Shown here: positions 17,709 to 27,401 of the stretch, one piece after another
Layout: each line of letters begins with the position of its first letter
Numbering within the stretch: position 1 is the stretch's first letter
Assembly (NCBI RefSeq): GCF_003605635.1
Contig: NZ_QMDW01000005.1
Span: 62,001 to 126,000 of the forward strand
Length of the DNA stretch: 64,000 bases
DNA from: Halonotius pteroides
Lineage (GTDB): Archaea > Halobacteriota > Halobacteria > Halobacteriales > Haloferacaceae
Direction of reading: 5' to 3'
Translations under genes and position numbers: made by a program
The notes under the pieces: model-generated
Database searches by the model: none
What the model was told of the DNA's origin: nothing
What the model saw: only the letters and a program-made list of their open reading frames with translations

Positions 17709-17729
17709 CCGTCTAGACGGGCTAGACGG
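17709..17729 (+). terminator. Inverted repeat just after the pilin-like gene
   Basis: CCGTCTAG-ACGGG-CTAGACGG, perfect 8-bp arms, begins 2 bp after the stop codon. It could be a transcript-end hairpin or an operator for the coupling-protein gene 230 bp further on; no T-run follows, so termination is uncertain. Confidence 0.4.
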
Positions 17730-17956
17730 TACGGACGCCTTCCCCGCTCGCCGCTCGTGTCCGAATTTCCAATTGTGGGTGGATTAGGTCACAATCCAGT
17801 AGCGGCTGAATCAAACGACACAACACAATCCAAAATGACAACAAACAGTCCAATAGTGTGCCTATCTAACCGAATCGCCCGATGGGTTGGGACGCACTCG
17901 ACCGTTGTACAGTGTCGGCGGAGGGGTGTGTCTACTCGCAAGAAGATGGTGGGCCA

Positions 17957-20900
17957 ATGACTCCCCCATCCACGGACCCCAATCGGGACGATCATGAACA
18001 GGACACCCTCCACGATCGCATCAACTCTTTGTCGTCAACGCGCGGAGAAGACTCGACCGAATCGGGACGGGACCACCCCACTCAGAATCAGGAAGAACCG
18101 ACCAACTTTGACCGCGTCCCTCCGACCGAGAACGAGGTCGATCAGGAGAACGAAGAGCGTGAGGAACAACTCACTCCCTACGAGGTCAAGGGCACGACTG
18201 GGCCGGGAAAGAAACTCAGTGATCCGATCGAAGCCCGGCCGTATATCCACATCTCACCCGCCCGTGAGCAAGTCACGCCCGGGAACGTCATCGCGGGGCT
18301 TTTTGGCTTATACCGGGCGGGCGTGACGAGCACTTCGCGGTTCAATCTCAAAGCCAGCCTCGGCATCAAGGACTACAAGAAGACCTTTGAGTTTATCATC
18401 CACAAGCCGCGGAACACGAAGCGATTCGACTTCTATATCTCCGTGACGCCCTACGAGGCGACTGCGTTCAAGACGCTCGCCGCAAACGTCGCCGCGATGT
18501 ATCCCGAGTCCTTCGAGTTCGAAATCGTCCCGTTCAACCCCGTCGCGGCGTTTGCCTCAGAAGACGGGAACGCCCGCGTTGGCGGGCGACGTATCGCTAC
18601 GCTCGACGACATTATCGACCTCGAGAACCTCGCTGGCTTCGAGGACCCCGAGGTTTTTGTGGACCATAGTATTGGAAGCGGACATGATCTTTCTTCCGAG
18701 CAGGCTGAAGAACAGCTCGTCAGGGAAGGCGTTCCGCTCCGTCCCGAGGAAGTCCGTGAAGAGAAGCGTCCCTCGCTCGTCCGGTGGAAAGGCATTGCCT
18801 CAAAAAAAGACGACTGGATGACGCTGCTTCGGCCGTTCAGCGATTTGGCTATCGACAGCGACGACCAGTATCGCTCGCCGCTCAGTGTGCTCCTTGAGCA
18901 GGCCGTCCACACCGACGATCCGTTCATCTTCCAGGCCACCTTCAGGCCACGCTCTAACTGGACTAGTGAGGCTGAAACCCACAAGCGGAACCTCAAAATG
19001 GGCAACCACGGGACGCTCTCCGCGTTTAAAAACGAGTTTGCCCGGCAGATGTTTGGAACATCCGACCAGGAACGCCGAAACATCCACCGTGGAGACATCT
19101 CCGAGCAGGTCGGAGGGTCCGTCAGCGCCGGCGATGATGACAAGATCACGGGGTCGCGGATGGAACAGATCGACCGCAAACAACCCACCACAACGTTCGA
19201 CCTCACACTCCGAGCTGCTTGCGACGAACAGACTGTCCAGAGTATCTCAAACGCGTTCACGTCGCTCTCGGGGCCATATTATGGCATCGAGGGGGAACTC
19301 CTCGGGTTCAACAACAAAGAGTTCGCCCGCCTGTGCCACGCCCGTCAGGCCAGCATCAGCGGTTTTACCGGGCGCTTCAGTAAAGGTGACCCACTCATCT
19401 GTGCCTCTCCCGACGAACTCGCGAACTTCGTCGTCGTCCCGCACACGGACGCCCTCCCGCGAGCCTCGCGTGGGTCATCGGGCGGGTCACCCGACGCTCG
19501 ATCGCCACTCACGGCAACAGATGAAGACCTGCTCTCGCAGTACGATTACGGAATGCACATTGGGTACGCCGAGACCGCCGTCGACAACCGGCGAGACATT
19601 CCCATCCGTCTCAGTGCAGAGCAGCTGACGCACCACATTCTCCGCGCAGCGACGACGGGCGGCGGGAAGACAACCGCAATGGTCAACGATGCGCTGTCGG
19701 CCTATCAATCGTTCGACGGCCCCATCTTCGTCTTCGACCGGAAAGGTGGGACGATGGCCGACGAGTACAAGAAAGCACACTTCAAGCAATTCGGCAACCT
19801 CGATGACGTCCTCCACGTCCCCGTCCCGGGGCCGAACGACGAGGTGCTTGCTTTCCCGTACTTCGACATTCGACCGCAACTCGCTGCCGGCGTCTCACGC
19901 ACGGTCGCCGTCCAAGAGAAAGTTGACCGCTACAACGAACTCCTCGTGTACGTGCTGGGCCGAGAAATGACCCAGCAGGCGTTCGTCGCCCAAGAGATCC
20001 TCAACAACCTCATCAAGGCGATGTTCGACCCCGTGTACGGCCGGGACGCATGGCCCATCCAAGACCTGTTCCAGGTTGCCTACGAGATGCAGCAGGGGCA
20101 ACTCCCCGAAGTGAGCGACCGGACGCTTCGCCTCGCTCTCACGCGGCATCTCCACGCCGACGAGCAGCGGTTCCAAACGTCGATCGATGCTGTGATGAAC
20201 CGCATCACGAAGCTCGCTGAGCGGAGCTTTGTCTGGCGTGTCCTCAATTTCGTTCCCGAGTGGAACGGCGAGAAGGGCTGCTACGCCAACCAATCGCCGA
20301 TGTTCGACATCCAGGACGTCCTCGCCTCGAAGAAGGTCGTCCTCGTCGATACGGGTGACCTCCGGCCCGCCTCAAGCAATCTGTTTATCTTCATGCTGCT
20401 CGACTACATCTGGTCGGGCGCTCGTCTCCGTCATCGACTCAGGAACACCCCGCCGGTCGAGGATGGATACGTTATCAACCTCATCATCGACGAAGCTGCG
20501 GCGATGCTCCAGTCCGAACTGGTACGCGACGACATGATTCCTGACGGGCGTGAATTCGGTCTCTCCCTCGAAGTCATCGTCCACTTCGCAGAGCAGGTCA
20601 AGGCCGATGCCCTCGACGTCTCCTCGTACAAGGAAATTCTGCGGAACATTAATACGAAACTCATCGGGAAACTCGCCGTCGACGACGAGCTCGTGATGAC
20701 GCTGTTCCACGAAGGCATCGAGGACGAGGAACTCGTCGACCGGATCACGTCGCTCCCGCGTGGAGAATGGGTCGCTCAACTCCCTGACACCGGGTTCATG
20801 ACCGATATCCCCGAAATCGTGACGATGCTCCCCGTCGATATCCCCGACGGTCACAGCGATTCTGACAACCCCGTGATCAACAAGACCGTGTCGACGCAGG

Positions 20901-22231
20901 GTCATGTCTTCAGCGACATCAACGCAGAAATTACCCGTACAACGCGGCGTGACCACTGCCTGCTACCCGGAAGCAACACCGACGCTTCCGACGAGCAGCT
21001 CTCAGCCGAACACAGACGCGGCATCAACGGTAGTGAAAATAGCCAGAATCGTGACTTCGAGATTGGCGTGTCCGGCGAGAACCGAGACGCAAACGGCGAA
21101 GGCAAGAAGACTGGGTCCAACCCTCAGACGCAACTCGGCACGGGGAGTCCAAACACCCCCAGCACAGAGGGACAACCCCGATCAAACGAGCACGGCGAAC
21201 ACGCCGAATCAGGAGCTAGTCGAGTTCCCGCAGACGACCTCACAGACGATCTCGGTTCACGCCGCCCGCCGCGAGAGACGAACGATGAAAACGAGACCGA
21301 TGGCGGGGTTCCACGATCAGCTGATGAAGGAGACAGTAATCTGGGAGATCGAGTTGACGGCTTTCTCTACGGTGGAGTTGACCCTAGCTCCGAGGATCCG
21401 TCCAAAACCGACGATGCAGACACCGACGAGGAGAGGGGAACAAGTGCCGACAATACAGACGATCAGAGTGCGTCTGATGCCCCCAACGAGAACGCCACTG
21501 AGAGTGCCGACAAAAAGGATAGAGAGACTCGAGAAGGTATAAATAAGAGTCTGACAGTTGAAGAACGCCATTTCCTGACCGCGATTGTCACCACAGTCAA
21601 CGGCAACCACCCTGCCTACGACGTTGTGAACTCGATGGAGAGGATAAAGAATCAGTTTGATGAGGTAGACGAAGAGAAGCTCATCGAACTCGGCTACCTC
21701 GAGAAGCGGACCGAAAATCTGCGGGTCTACTACACTGTGACTCGCGACGGCCAGCGAGCGTGTGGAGCGAAGGTCGCTACCGGCGAAGATCAGGGCGATG
21801 TGAACGAGAAGACCTACCACAAGGTGATGGTAGAGGCGTTCGCTCGCTCACTCGCCCGTGACCCGAACAATCACTATTTTGTTAAAAAATATACGCCTCT
21901 TCACGGGACTGATGTGAAGCCAGACGTGGTCGGCTACGATGGCAAAGATCCCGTCATTATTGGAGAGGTCATCTCAAACGTCCATCCCTCGCTGATGGTC
22001 AAGCACTATGACGACTTCAACAGGTTCGACGTCGAGATGAAAATCTGGATTGTGCCCAATCTATCAGTCGCATGGGATATCACTCGAGCCCTCGCAAATG
22101 CTGGCCGGATCGACGAACTGCCCCCCAAGAGAAGTAAGCGGACCTACGAGAAGCTCACCGAAGCCATCTGGGGTGAAGATGGTAAGTGGACGTTCGTCGG
22201 CGCTCCAAATCTCCTCGATGATCTCGACTAG
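17957..22231 (+). CDS. VirD4/TraG-type coupling ATPase with nuclease-like C-terminus
   Basis: A 1,424-residue protein. After a hydrophilic N-terminus and a long middle domain, an FtsK/HerA-type ATPase begins near residue 550: Walker A TGGGKTT (about 570), IFVFDRKGGTMADEYKKA, and Walker B NLIIDEAAAML (about 840). This fits the VirD4/TraG coupling proteins that feed DNA to the secretion channel. An acidic disordered stretch (about 1000-1190) leads to a winged-helix-like segment (about 1200-1280) and a final domain with KPDVVGYDGKDPVIIGEV (about 1321-1338), which resembles the core of PD-(D/E)xK nucleases but lacks the usual Lys after the Glu. No N-terminal membrane helix was seen, unlike many VirD4 proteins. 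The ATG at 17957 is preferred; the frame is open 25 codons further upstream. Confidence 0.88.
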   Translation: MTPPSTDPNRDDHEQDTLHDRINSLSSTRGEDSTESGRDHPTQNQEEPTNFDRVPPTENEVDQENEEREEQLTPYEVKGTTGPGKKLSDPIEARPYIHISPAREQVTPGNVIAGLFGLYRAGVTSTSRFNLKASLGIKDYKKTFEFIIHKPRNTKRFDFYISVTPYEATAFKTLAANVAAMYPESFEFEIVPFNPVAAFASEDGNARVGGRRIATLDDIIDLENLAGFEDPEVFVDHSIGSGHDLSSEQAEEQLVREGVPLRPEEVREEKRPSLVRWKGIASKKDDWMTLLRPFSDLAIDSDDQYRSPLSVLLEQAVHTDDPFIFQATFRPRSNWTSEAETHKRNLKMGNHGTLSAFKNEFARQMFGTSDQERRNIHRGDISEQVGGSVSAGDDDKITGSRMEQIDRKQPTTTFDLTLRAACDEQTVQSISNAFTSLSGPYYGIEGELLGFNNKEFARLCHARQASISGFTGRFSKGDPLICASPDELANFVVVPHTDALPRASRGSSGGSPDARSPLTATDEDLLSQYDYGMHIGYAETAVDNRRDIPIRLSAEQLTHHILRAATTGGGKTTAMVNDALSAYQSFDGPIFVFDRKGGTMADEYKKAHFKQFGNLDDVLHVPVPGPNDEVLAFPYFDIRPQLAAGVSRTVAVQEKVDRYNELLVYVLGREMTQQAFVAQEILNNLIKAMFDPVYGRDAWPIQDLFQVAYEMQQGQLPEVSDRTLRLALTRHLHADEQRFQTSIDAVMNRITKLAERSFVWRVLNFVPEWNGEKGCYANQSPMFDIQDVLASKKVVLVDTGDLRPASSNLFIFMLLDYIWSGARLRHRLRNTPPVEDGYVINLIIDEAAAMLQSELVRDDMIPDGREFGLSLEVIVHFAEQVKADALDVSSYKEILRNINTKLIGKLAVDDELVMTLFHEGIEDEELVDRITSLPRGEWVAQLPDTGFMTDIPEIVTMLPVDIPDGHSDSDNPVINKTVSTQGHVFSDINAEITRTTRRDHCLLPGSNTDASDEQLSAEHRRGINGSENSQNRDFEIGVSGENRDANGEGKKTGSNPQTQLGTGSPNTPSTEGQPRSNEHGEHAESGASRVPADDLTDDLGSRRPPRETNDENETDGGVPRSADEGDSNLGDRVDGFLYGGVDPSSEDPSKTDDADTDEERGTSADNTDDQSASDAPNENATESADKKDRETREGINKSLTVEERHFLTAIVTTVNGNHPAYDVVNSMERIKNQFDEVDEEKLIELGYLEKRTENLRVYYTVTRDGQRACGAKVATGEDQGDVNEKTYHKVMVEAFARSLARDPNNHYFVKKYTPLHGTDVKPDVVGYDGKDPVIIGEVISNVHPSLMVKHYDDFNRFDVEMKIWIVPNLSVAWDITRALANAGRIDELPPKRSKRTYEKLTEAIWGEDGKWTFVGAPNLLDDLD

Positions 22232-22264
22232 TCACATCCACGCATTCGCACAAAGTCCGCGCAC

Positions 22265-22552
22265 GACGCGCACGAGCAGTACGGACGCTGTACCCCGCAA
22301 ATCCGCCTTTTCTAACGCCCCTTCAGCGTCAGCACTTAGTGCGCGCGTTCAAGGCGTTTTAGAGGCTCTAAAACGGCATTTTGAGGTTCAAAGCGAAATC
22401 ACCGGGTTTGCGGGGGTTTCGAGTGCTCGCAACTTCGCGCAAAATTCGCGTGTGACGCGCATCAGCAGTATGGGAGCTCTATCGTCAGAATCCGCCTTTT
22501 CTAACACCCCTTCAGCGTCAGCACTTAGCGCACGTGCGCAAAGCGCTTTAGA
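22265..22552. repeat. Two ~99-bp direct repeats, period 189 bp
   Basis: Copies at 22265-22363 and 22454-22552 share blocks such as AATCCGCCTTTTCTAAC, CCCTTCAGCGTCAGCACTTAG and the ends AAGGCGTTTTAGA / AAAGCGCTTTAGA. They fill the 522-bp non-coding gap between the coupling-protein and primase genes. Inside are GC-rich palindromic patches (GTGCGCGCG; CGCACGTGCGC) and GGCTCTAAAAC/GTTTTAGAG. Candidates are a transfer origin, a second replication or partition site, or a duplicated promoter region. Confidence 0.6.
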
Positions 22553-22753
22553 CAGGCTATCAACCAACCAGATCGCTCCATTCGACACCTCCGGAGTGAT
22601 TTTACATAGTATTGGATACGGGAGGGGGATCATTCCCTCACAATTCGTGTGCTGTCTGTTGGTTTTCGCCCTGAGTCGGGGAAAATCGACGAAATCGGTT
22701 TGTCTCGCCCGACGAAACGAGGCGACGAGGCGGACTGACAATAGGTAATATCC

Positions 22754-24970
22754 ATGCCAAAAGTAGACGTAGCTAAAGACGGGATCCCGGACAAAATCCG
22801 CACTATCAGGAATTGGATTTGCTGGCGTGAAGGTATGCGTGACGGAAAATCTACCAAGATTCCGACTAAACCATATCGGACGAGTGGTGACATTAATGCC
22901 GACGTTACCAACCCCGAACATCGCCGAGACTTCGACACCGCCTGGGATTCACTCAACGACTCTCGCGTGAACGCCGATGGTCTGGGGTTCGTCTTCAGTG
23001 ACGACGTCACCATCGCCGGTATCGACCTCGATAACTGTCGTGATTCTAATACTGGTGAAATCAAGGAATGGACGCAAACAATCATCGACAAGGTCGACTC
23101 ATATACGGAGGTTTCCGCTTCCGGGACTGGTGTGCATATCCTCGCAAGTGGGAAACTTCCGCCCGGCGGAAACCGGAAGGGCCCTATTGAGATGTATGAC
23201 TCCGGACGGTACTTCGCTACGACTGGTGCTCACGTCGAGGGAACCCCCACAGAAATCCGGAAGCGTCAGGATGAGATAGAGACCGTTCACCGCGAGTTCA
23301 TCGAGGATGGCGTGAGACCAGATGGACAGACGACTCTCACCAGAGGGACAGAAGTTGAAGATTCAGAAAGCAGAGGTGACGCGGATGGTCGCCGCGGCAT
23401 CGAGGCCCGGGCGCAGCAGAGTGCGAGTTCGCTCATTGAGCGTTATGGAGACGCCTTCAAGAGCATCCACGACCCCGCAATCAAGGAGGCCCTCGAGCGG
23501 GTCGCGACGAAGTACCTTCCCTCCAAGTGTCCGAGTACGTTCGCCGACCTCGCGGGACCCGGTGTGGACCTATCAGATCAAGAGATACTCACGCGGATGT
23601 TCGACTCTCAGGGAGGTGACCGCAGGCAGCGTCTCTACGAAGGCGACGCCTCGATGTGGGGGTCCCATGACGCCGATTATCCAAGCCAGTCCGAGGCAGA
23701 TATGGCGCTCGCTCACAACCTCGCGTTCTGGACGGCGAAAGACCCCAAACGGATGAACGCACTGTTCGAGGAATCCGGCCTGCACCGTGATAAGTGGGAG
23801 CGACGTCACTACGCGAGTGGCGCAACCTACGGCGATGTCACGCTCGCCCGTGCACTCCTCCGGGTGGACGATTACTACGAAGTCCCGAGCAAAGATGGTG
23901 TGAAGTTCTCGAAGGCCGATTCCAACGGCTCGGATTCATCGTCATCCTCGGGTGCGGACGACCACGATCTCCCGCCGATGGATTTCAAGATTGGCTCCGA
24001 TTCCGAGCCGTCCGAGACTGTCAACGCCGCTACGGACGAGACAAACCCACTGCACAGCGAAGGGGCGAACGGGGGATCCCCCGCCGTCAATACCGATGTC
24101 CATCCTAACCTCGAGGACGACGAAGAGTTCATTCCCGTCAACCCCGACGAAGATGGCGACCCGGCAGCAGTCGCTGACGCCTACGCAACTAGGCAGGAAC
24201 CGGAACAGGGGAACAGCCACGCCCGGGCCCATAGTCATGACGCCGCTTCGTCGACGACCACACCCAAAGGTTCCACGACAGCTGGGACAAGTGCTGATGA
24301 TAGTCCTGTCTCAGGGCAGAGAACGGCCGGGCCAGGGGCCGCGCCGCCGACGACGGATGGTCGCGAACCCGCTGACCCGCGTGGGGTGGACACCGATTCC
24401 GACCTCGACGAGAGCACCCAGCGAATGATGGAAGCGTCCGCTCGCGACGCCGGGCTGGGATGGGAACGCACCGACCCGACGCTCAATGATGACGAGAAGT
24501 ACCCAGCGGATTGGACCATCGGTGAGATCCGGGGCTACTCCGCGACCGACCAGGCAATGCGTCTCGCTCGTGAAGACCAGCGAATTCTCGCTCGGAAACT
24601 CGACCGGCAATCAATGGAACTCGCCGAACTCAGCGAGCAGGGCGAGGAGAACGAACGCCTCCGGTTTGTCCTCAGGGTCTACCTCGAAACGATGGATGAG
24701 CTGATGGAGGAACGCGCTCAGTATCGTACGCAACTCAAGCACCTCGGGGAGCTCTCGAGAGACGCTGCCGAGCTCCCAGACGACCCCGTGAAGCGAGTCA
24801 AGCAGATTATGCGTCCGAAGATTCGGCGCGAAGACGCAAAGACGGCAAAAGAGACACTCACAGGAATCGACGCCGTCCTCCAGGAGTACGAAGAGGCGAA
24901 CGAACGTATCAAGGCCGAAGAACGCGAACGACGCAAGAAACAGGGCTTCCTCTCGCGTCTCTTCAGGTAA
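22754..24970 (+). CDS. PrimPol-type primase (NrS-1-like replication protein)
   Basis: A 738-residue replication protein. Residues about 15-185 form a primase-polymerase domain: GIDLDN (about 88-93) supplies the metal-binding acidic pair, SGTGVHI (about 122-128) the conserved His, and IEMYDSGRYFATTG the third motif, as in phage NrS-1-like enzymes. Residues about 285-385 match the helical domain that follows it in that family (MALAHNLAFWTAKDPKRM, then LFEESGLHRDKWERRHYASG). A long acidic, Ser/Thr-rich linker and a basic coiled coil finish the protein; the superfamily 3 helicase found in many relatives is absent. It probably makes primers for the replicon whose origin lies 5 kb further on. Confidence 0.87.
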   Translation: MPKVDVAKDGIPDKIRTIRNWICWREGMRDGKSTKIPTKPYRTSGDINADVTNPEHRRDFDTAWDSLNDSRVNADGLGFVFSDDVTIAGIDLDNCRDSNTGEIKEWTQTIIDKVDSYTEVSASGTGVHILASGKLPPGGNRKGPIEMYDSGRYFATTGAHVEGTPTEIRKRQDEIETVHREFIEDGVRPDGQTTLTRGTEVEDSESRGDADGRRGIEARAQQSASSLIERYGDAFKSIHDPAIKEALERVATKYLPSKCPSTFADLAGPGVDLSDQEILTRMFDSQGGDRRQRLYEGDASMWGSHDADYPSQSEADMALAHNLAFWTAKDPKRMNALFEESGLHRDKWERRHYASGATYGDVTLARALLRVDDYYEVPSKDGVKFSKADSNGSDSSSSSGADDHDLPPMDFKIGSDSEPSETVNAATDETNPLHSEGANGGSPAVNTDVHPNLEDDEEFIPVNPDEDGDPAAVADAYATRQEPEQGNSHARAHSHDAASSTTTPKGSTTAGTSADDSPVSGQRTAGPGAAPPTTDGREPADPRGVDTDSDLDESTQRMMEASARDAGLGWERTDPTLNDDEKYPADWTIGEIRGYSATDQAMRLAREDQRILARKLDRQSMELAELSEQGEENERLRFVLRVYLETMDELMEERAQYRTQLKHLGELSRDAAELPDDPVKRVKQIMRPKIRREDAKTAKETLTGIDAVLQEYEEANERIKAEERERRKKQGFLSRLFR

Positions 24971-25050
24971 CGGCGCTGTTCCGAACTGTTCGGCCGGCGG
25001 GCTGATCGCGCCGTTCGTTCCGTGTGTACCCCCGCTCCTCGCAGCGTGAG

Positions 25051-25076
25051 TATTGGACCCCAAATGGGGGTGAGGG
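25051..25076 (+). promoter_or_regulatory. Leader element L1
   Basis: TATTGGACCCCAAATGGGGG then TGAGGG. The C-run and G-run can pair around AAAT. It ends 8 bp before the ATG at 25084, where GGGGGTGAGGG could also act as a ribosome binding site. The preceding 18 bases (25034-25051) are identical to those before L2. Confidence 0.65.
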
Positions 25077-25083
25077 AAGTGAG

Positions 25084-25416
25084 ATGTACGACAACATCAA
25101 CCCCGATGAGCGGCGTATCGACAGCGATTTCAGCAGATCAGCGACCGAAGCCAAAATTGAGCCGCGAGAACCCGTGAGCGTTCAGTTCAAGACCGGCGAT
25201 GGCCCCGAGTTCAGGAAGCCCGACCATGACCCACATGGCGAGACGTTCGCCGCGGTCAGACATTCCTGGGCGTCGTGTGACGGTGGGTGTGGGATGTCGG
25301 GCCTGGTCCCGACCACGCTCCTCGAAGATGCCGACGGACTGACCGGGTGGCCGCCATTCGACATCCTCTGCGAGGCGTGTGCCGAAGCTCGCGATCGCGA
25401 CGACTACACCTTCTAG
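25084..25416 (+). CDS. Small zinc-binding protein
   Basis: A 110-residue protein that I do not recognise by name. The C-terminal half carries CDGGCGMSG and, 35 residues later, CEAC, which together make a likely four-Cys zinc site. The N-terminal half is charged. The ATG at 25084 follows leader element L1 by 8 bp and is preferred to an upstream in-frame start that would place the element inside the coding sequence. Small zinc-ribbon proteins of this kind are common on haloarchaeal plasmids; a nucleic-acid-binding role is plausible but unproven. Confidence 0.75.
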   Translation: MYDNINPDERRIDSDFSRSATEAKIEPREPVSVQFKTGDGPEFRKPDHDPHGETFAAVRHSWASCDGGCGMSGLVPTTLLEDADGLTGWPPFDILCEACAEARDRDDYTF

Positions 25417-25524
25417 TCGTCGAGGATGTGAACGCGATTCTGTACGTACTGCTTTCCGACTAGACGGCTCGGACGGGCAAAGTGCCTCTATTCTCTCGGT
25501 TTCCCCAGCTCCTCGCAGCGTGAG

Positions 25525-25550
25525 TTTTGGTCCCCAAAGAGGGGTGAGGG
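25525..25550 (+). promoter_or_regulatory. Leader element L2 (orphan)
   Basis: TTTTGGTCCCCAAAGAGGGG then TGAGGG, preceded by the same 18 bases as L1. No clear gene follows before L3; a weak GTG-started 39-codon frame (25572-25691) is the only candidate. L2 may be a duplicated leader or may head a small RNA. Confidence 0.55.
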
Positions 25551-25692
25551 AAGTCAGAGAAGGGCGCAGCGGTGACTGCGTTCATTCTCGCCGAGATCCG
25601 GGGTTCAACCTCGGAGCGAATCAGTCCATACGGCGGCGGTCGGGATGTCCCAATCGTCGCTTTCCGGTTATCCTGCTTGCGTCTCCCGTGAG

Positions 25693-25718
25693 TATTAGCC
25701 CCCAAAGGGGGTGAGGGA
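25693..25718 (+). promoter_or_regulatory. Leader element L3
   Basis: TATTAGCCCCCAAAGGGGGT then GAGGGAG, with a five-base C-run facing a five-base G-run around AAA. It lies 76 bp before the ATG of the fused RPA gene. The frame is open to a GTG at 25725, so an N-terminal extension of 23 residues cannot be excluded. Confidence 0.65.
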
Positions 25719-25793
25719 GAGCGGGTGGGGCGCGACGGTCGAGTGCCCAGTCCCGAAGCCGTTTCTCAGAAATCCCCTCAGAGAGTGACAAAC

Positions 25794-27401
25794 ATGTGTG
25801 CAAACATTACCACAGACGTAGCACAGCGCGCGGAAGACATCAGCGACGAGTTCGGCGAGATGGGCGTTGAGATCCCCGTGTCGAGCATTGAAGAGCGAAT
25901 TGCGGCCATGCAGGAGTTCTCCGTTCCGATCGAGGCGGCGGTCGAGACGACAGTTCGTAACGTCATCAACGACTACGACCTCGAATCCAACGACCTCTCG
26001 GACGGGGTCAAGGCGGTTGCCGGCTTCGTCGGCACCGGTAACAGCAGTTCCCGGGGCTTCGACCGGATAGCTCTCGAGGATATCTCGAACCTCGGTGACG
26101 AGGAATGGGTGGACGTCCGGGCGCAGATCGTCGACCTCTGGGAGCCGCACTCCGATTCCATGCGGCAGGTCGGCCTCATCGCCGACGAAACGGCCCAAAT
26201 GAAGTTCGTTGTCTGGGCGAAGAACACCGACTCGCTCCCGACCCTCGAGGAGGGCGTCACCTACGACATCACCTCGGCGGTCACGAACGAGTACGAGGGC
26301 AAGTACTCCATCTCGCTCAACAAGGCGAGCAGCGTCACGGAGTCCGAGGAGGCCGTCGAACCCACGGACGGGTCGATTCGCGCCACTGGGACGCTCGTCG
26401 GCCTCGATGAGGGTTCGGGCCTCATCAAGCGCTGCCCCAGCGAGGACTGCACGCGCGTCCTCCAGAACGGTCGCTGCTCCGAACACGGTGACGTCGATGG
26501 CGTGTTCGATCTTCGCCTGAAGGCCATCCTCGACGATGGCAACCGTGCTGTCCGCACGCTGTTCAACGCTGAGATGACTGAGGCAGTCTCCGAAGTGAGT
26601 CTCGATGACGCCATGGAGATGGCTTCCGAGGCCCTCGATCCCAGCGTCGTCGAAACGGAGCTCCGTGAGTTGCTCATCGGCAGGACGTATGATATCCGGG
26701 GCCCGGTCATCGGCGAGTACTTCCTCGTCGACGAGGTCGAGGAGATCTCCTACTCGGGAGAGAATGCCGGCCTCAGTAACGCATTCCTCGCAGACGCCGC
26801 CACGCAGCGCCAACCCGCCAAGCGCGTGTTCGCTGAAGAGCTGAACATGGCGACCCACTCGTTCACCCGCCCAGAGGACGAGGGCGACGATCGTGCGCCA
26901 AAGTTCACGCTACTCCCCTCGGGTGAGGCGGTCAACCGCGTGCTCGTGGTCGGTGCTCTCATCGAAACCTCGGATGTCGGCGATGACTCCGAGTTCTGGA
27001 AGGGGCGCGTCATGGCAGGTGGTGAAGTTGTGAACATCTACGCAGGGCAGTACCAGCAGGAGCCGATGGCTGTGCTCCGCTCGACCGAGACCCCGTCGTT
27101 CGTCGCAGTGGTCGGCAAGGTCCACCAGTACGAGACGGACGCCGGCGTGAACGTCTCCATCCAGCCCGAGCACATCTCGACGGTGGACGGGGAGATTCGC
27201 GACTCGTGGATGGTTGAAACCATCAACGCGACCCGGGCGCGACTAGGCGCGCTCGAGGGCGGTGAATCGGATGCAGCGGACGCCGTTCTCAGCGTCTACA
27301 ATAGTGATATCTCGGCCATCGAAGCGGCAGTCCAGGCGGCAGCCGAGAACCTCGCGCCTGCCGGCAGCGACATCGAGTCGGAGCCAGCTCCCGCCCAGTA
27401 A
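25794..27401 (+). CDS. Fused RPA and RPA-associated protein (RPA copy 2)
   Basis: A 535-residue fusion of two proteins that are separate elsewhere in the window. Residues 1-320 match the RPA genes at 1651-2736 and 37401-38351: helical N-terminus, OB fold (SMRQVGLIADETAQMKFVVW), and the zinc finger CPSEDCTRVLQNGRCSEHG (about 214-232). Residues about 340-505 match the RPA-associated genes at 936-1646 and 38422-39198 (AKRVFAEELNMATHSF; NIYAGQYQQEPM; RDSWMVETINATRARLG). It binds single-stranded DNA; fusing the two parts fixes their ratio. It follows leader element L3. ATG 25794 (MCANITTD) is the preferred start. Confidence 0.92.
   Translation: MCANITTDVAQRAEDISDEFGEMGVEIPVSSIEERIAAMQEFSVPIEAAVETTVRNVINDYDLESNDLSDGVKAVAGFVGTGNSSSRGFDRIALEDISNLGDEEWVDVRAQIVDLWEPHSDSMRQVGLIADETAQMKFVVWAKNTDSLPTLEEGVTYDITSAVTNEYEGKYSISLNKASSVTESEEAVEPTDGSIRATGTLVGLDEGSGLIKRCPSEDCTRVLQNGRCSEHGDVDGVFDLRLKAILDDGNRAVRTLFNAEMTEAVSEVSLDDAMEMASEALDPSVVETELRELLIGRTYDIRGPVIGEYFLVDEVEEISYSGENAGLSNAFLADAATQRQPAKRVFAEELNMATHSFTRPEDEGDDRAPKFTLLPSGEAVNRVLVVGALIETSDVGDDSEFWKGRVMAGGEVVNIYAGQYQQEPMAVLRSTETPSFVAVVGKVHQYETDAGVNVSIQPEHISTVDGEIRDSWMVETINATRARLGALEGGESDAADAVLSVYNSDISAIEAAVQAAAENLAPAGSDIESEPAPAQ

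Noticed and set aside
25600-25640. tRNA-like T-arm (CCGGG-GTTCAAC-CTCGG)
   Set aside because: No acceptor, D or anticodon arms can be built around it; the 5' flank does not pair with the 3' flank.
25695-26858. 387-codon minus-strand frame opposite the fused RPA gene
   Set aside because: Long antisense frames are frequent in high-GC haloarchaeal DNA; the plus-strand translation has family motifs and this one does not.
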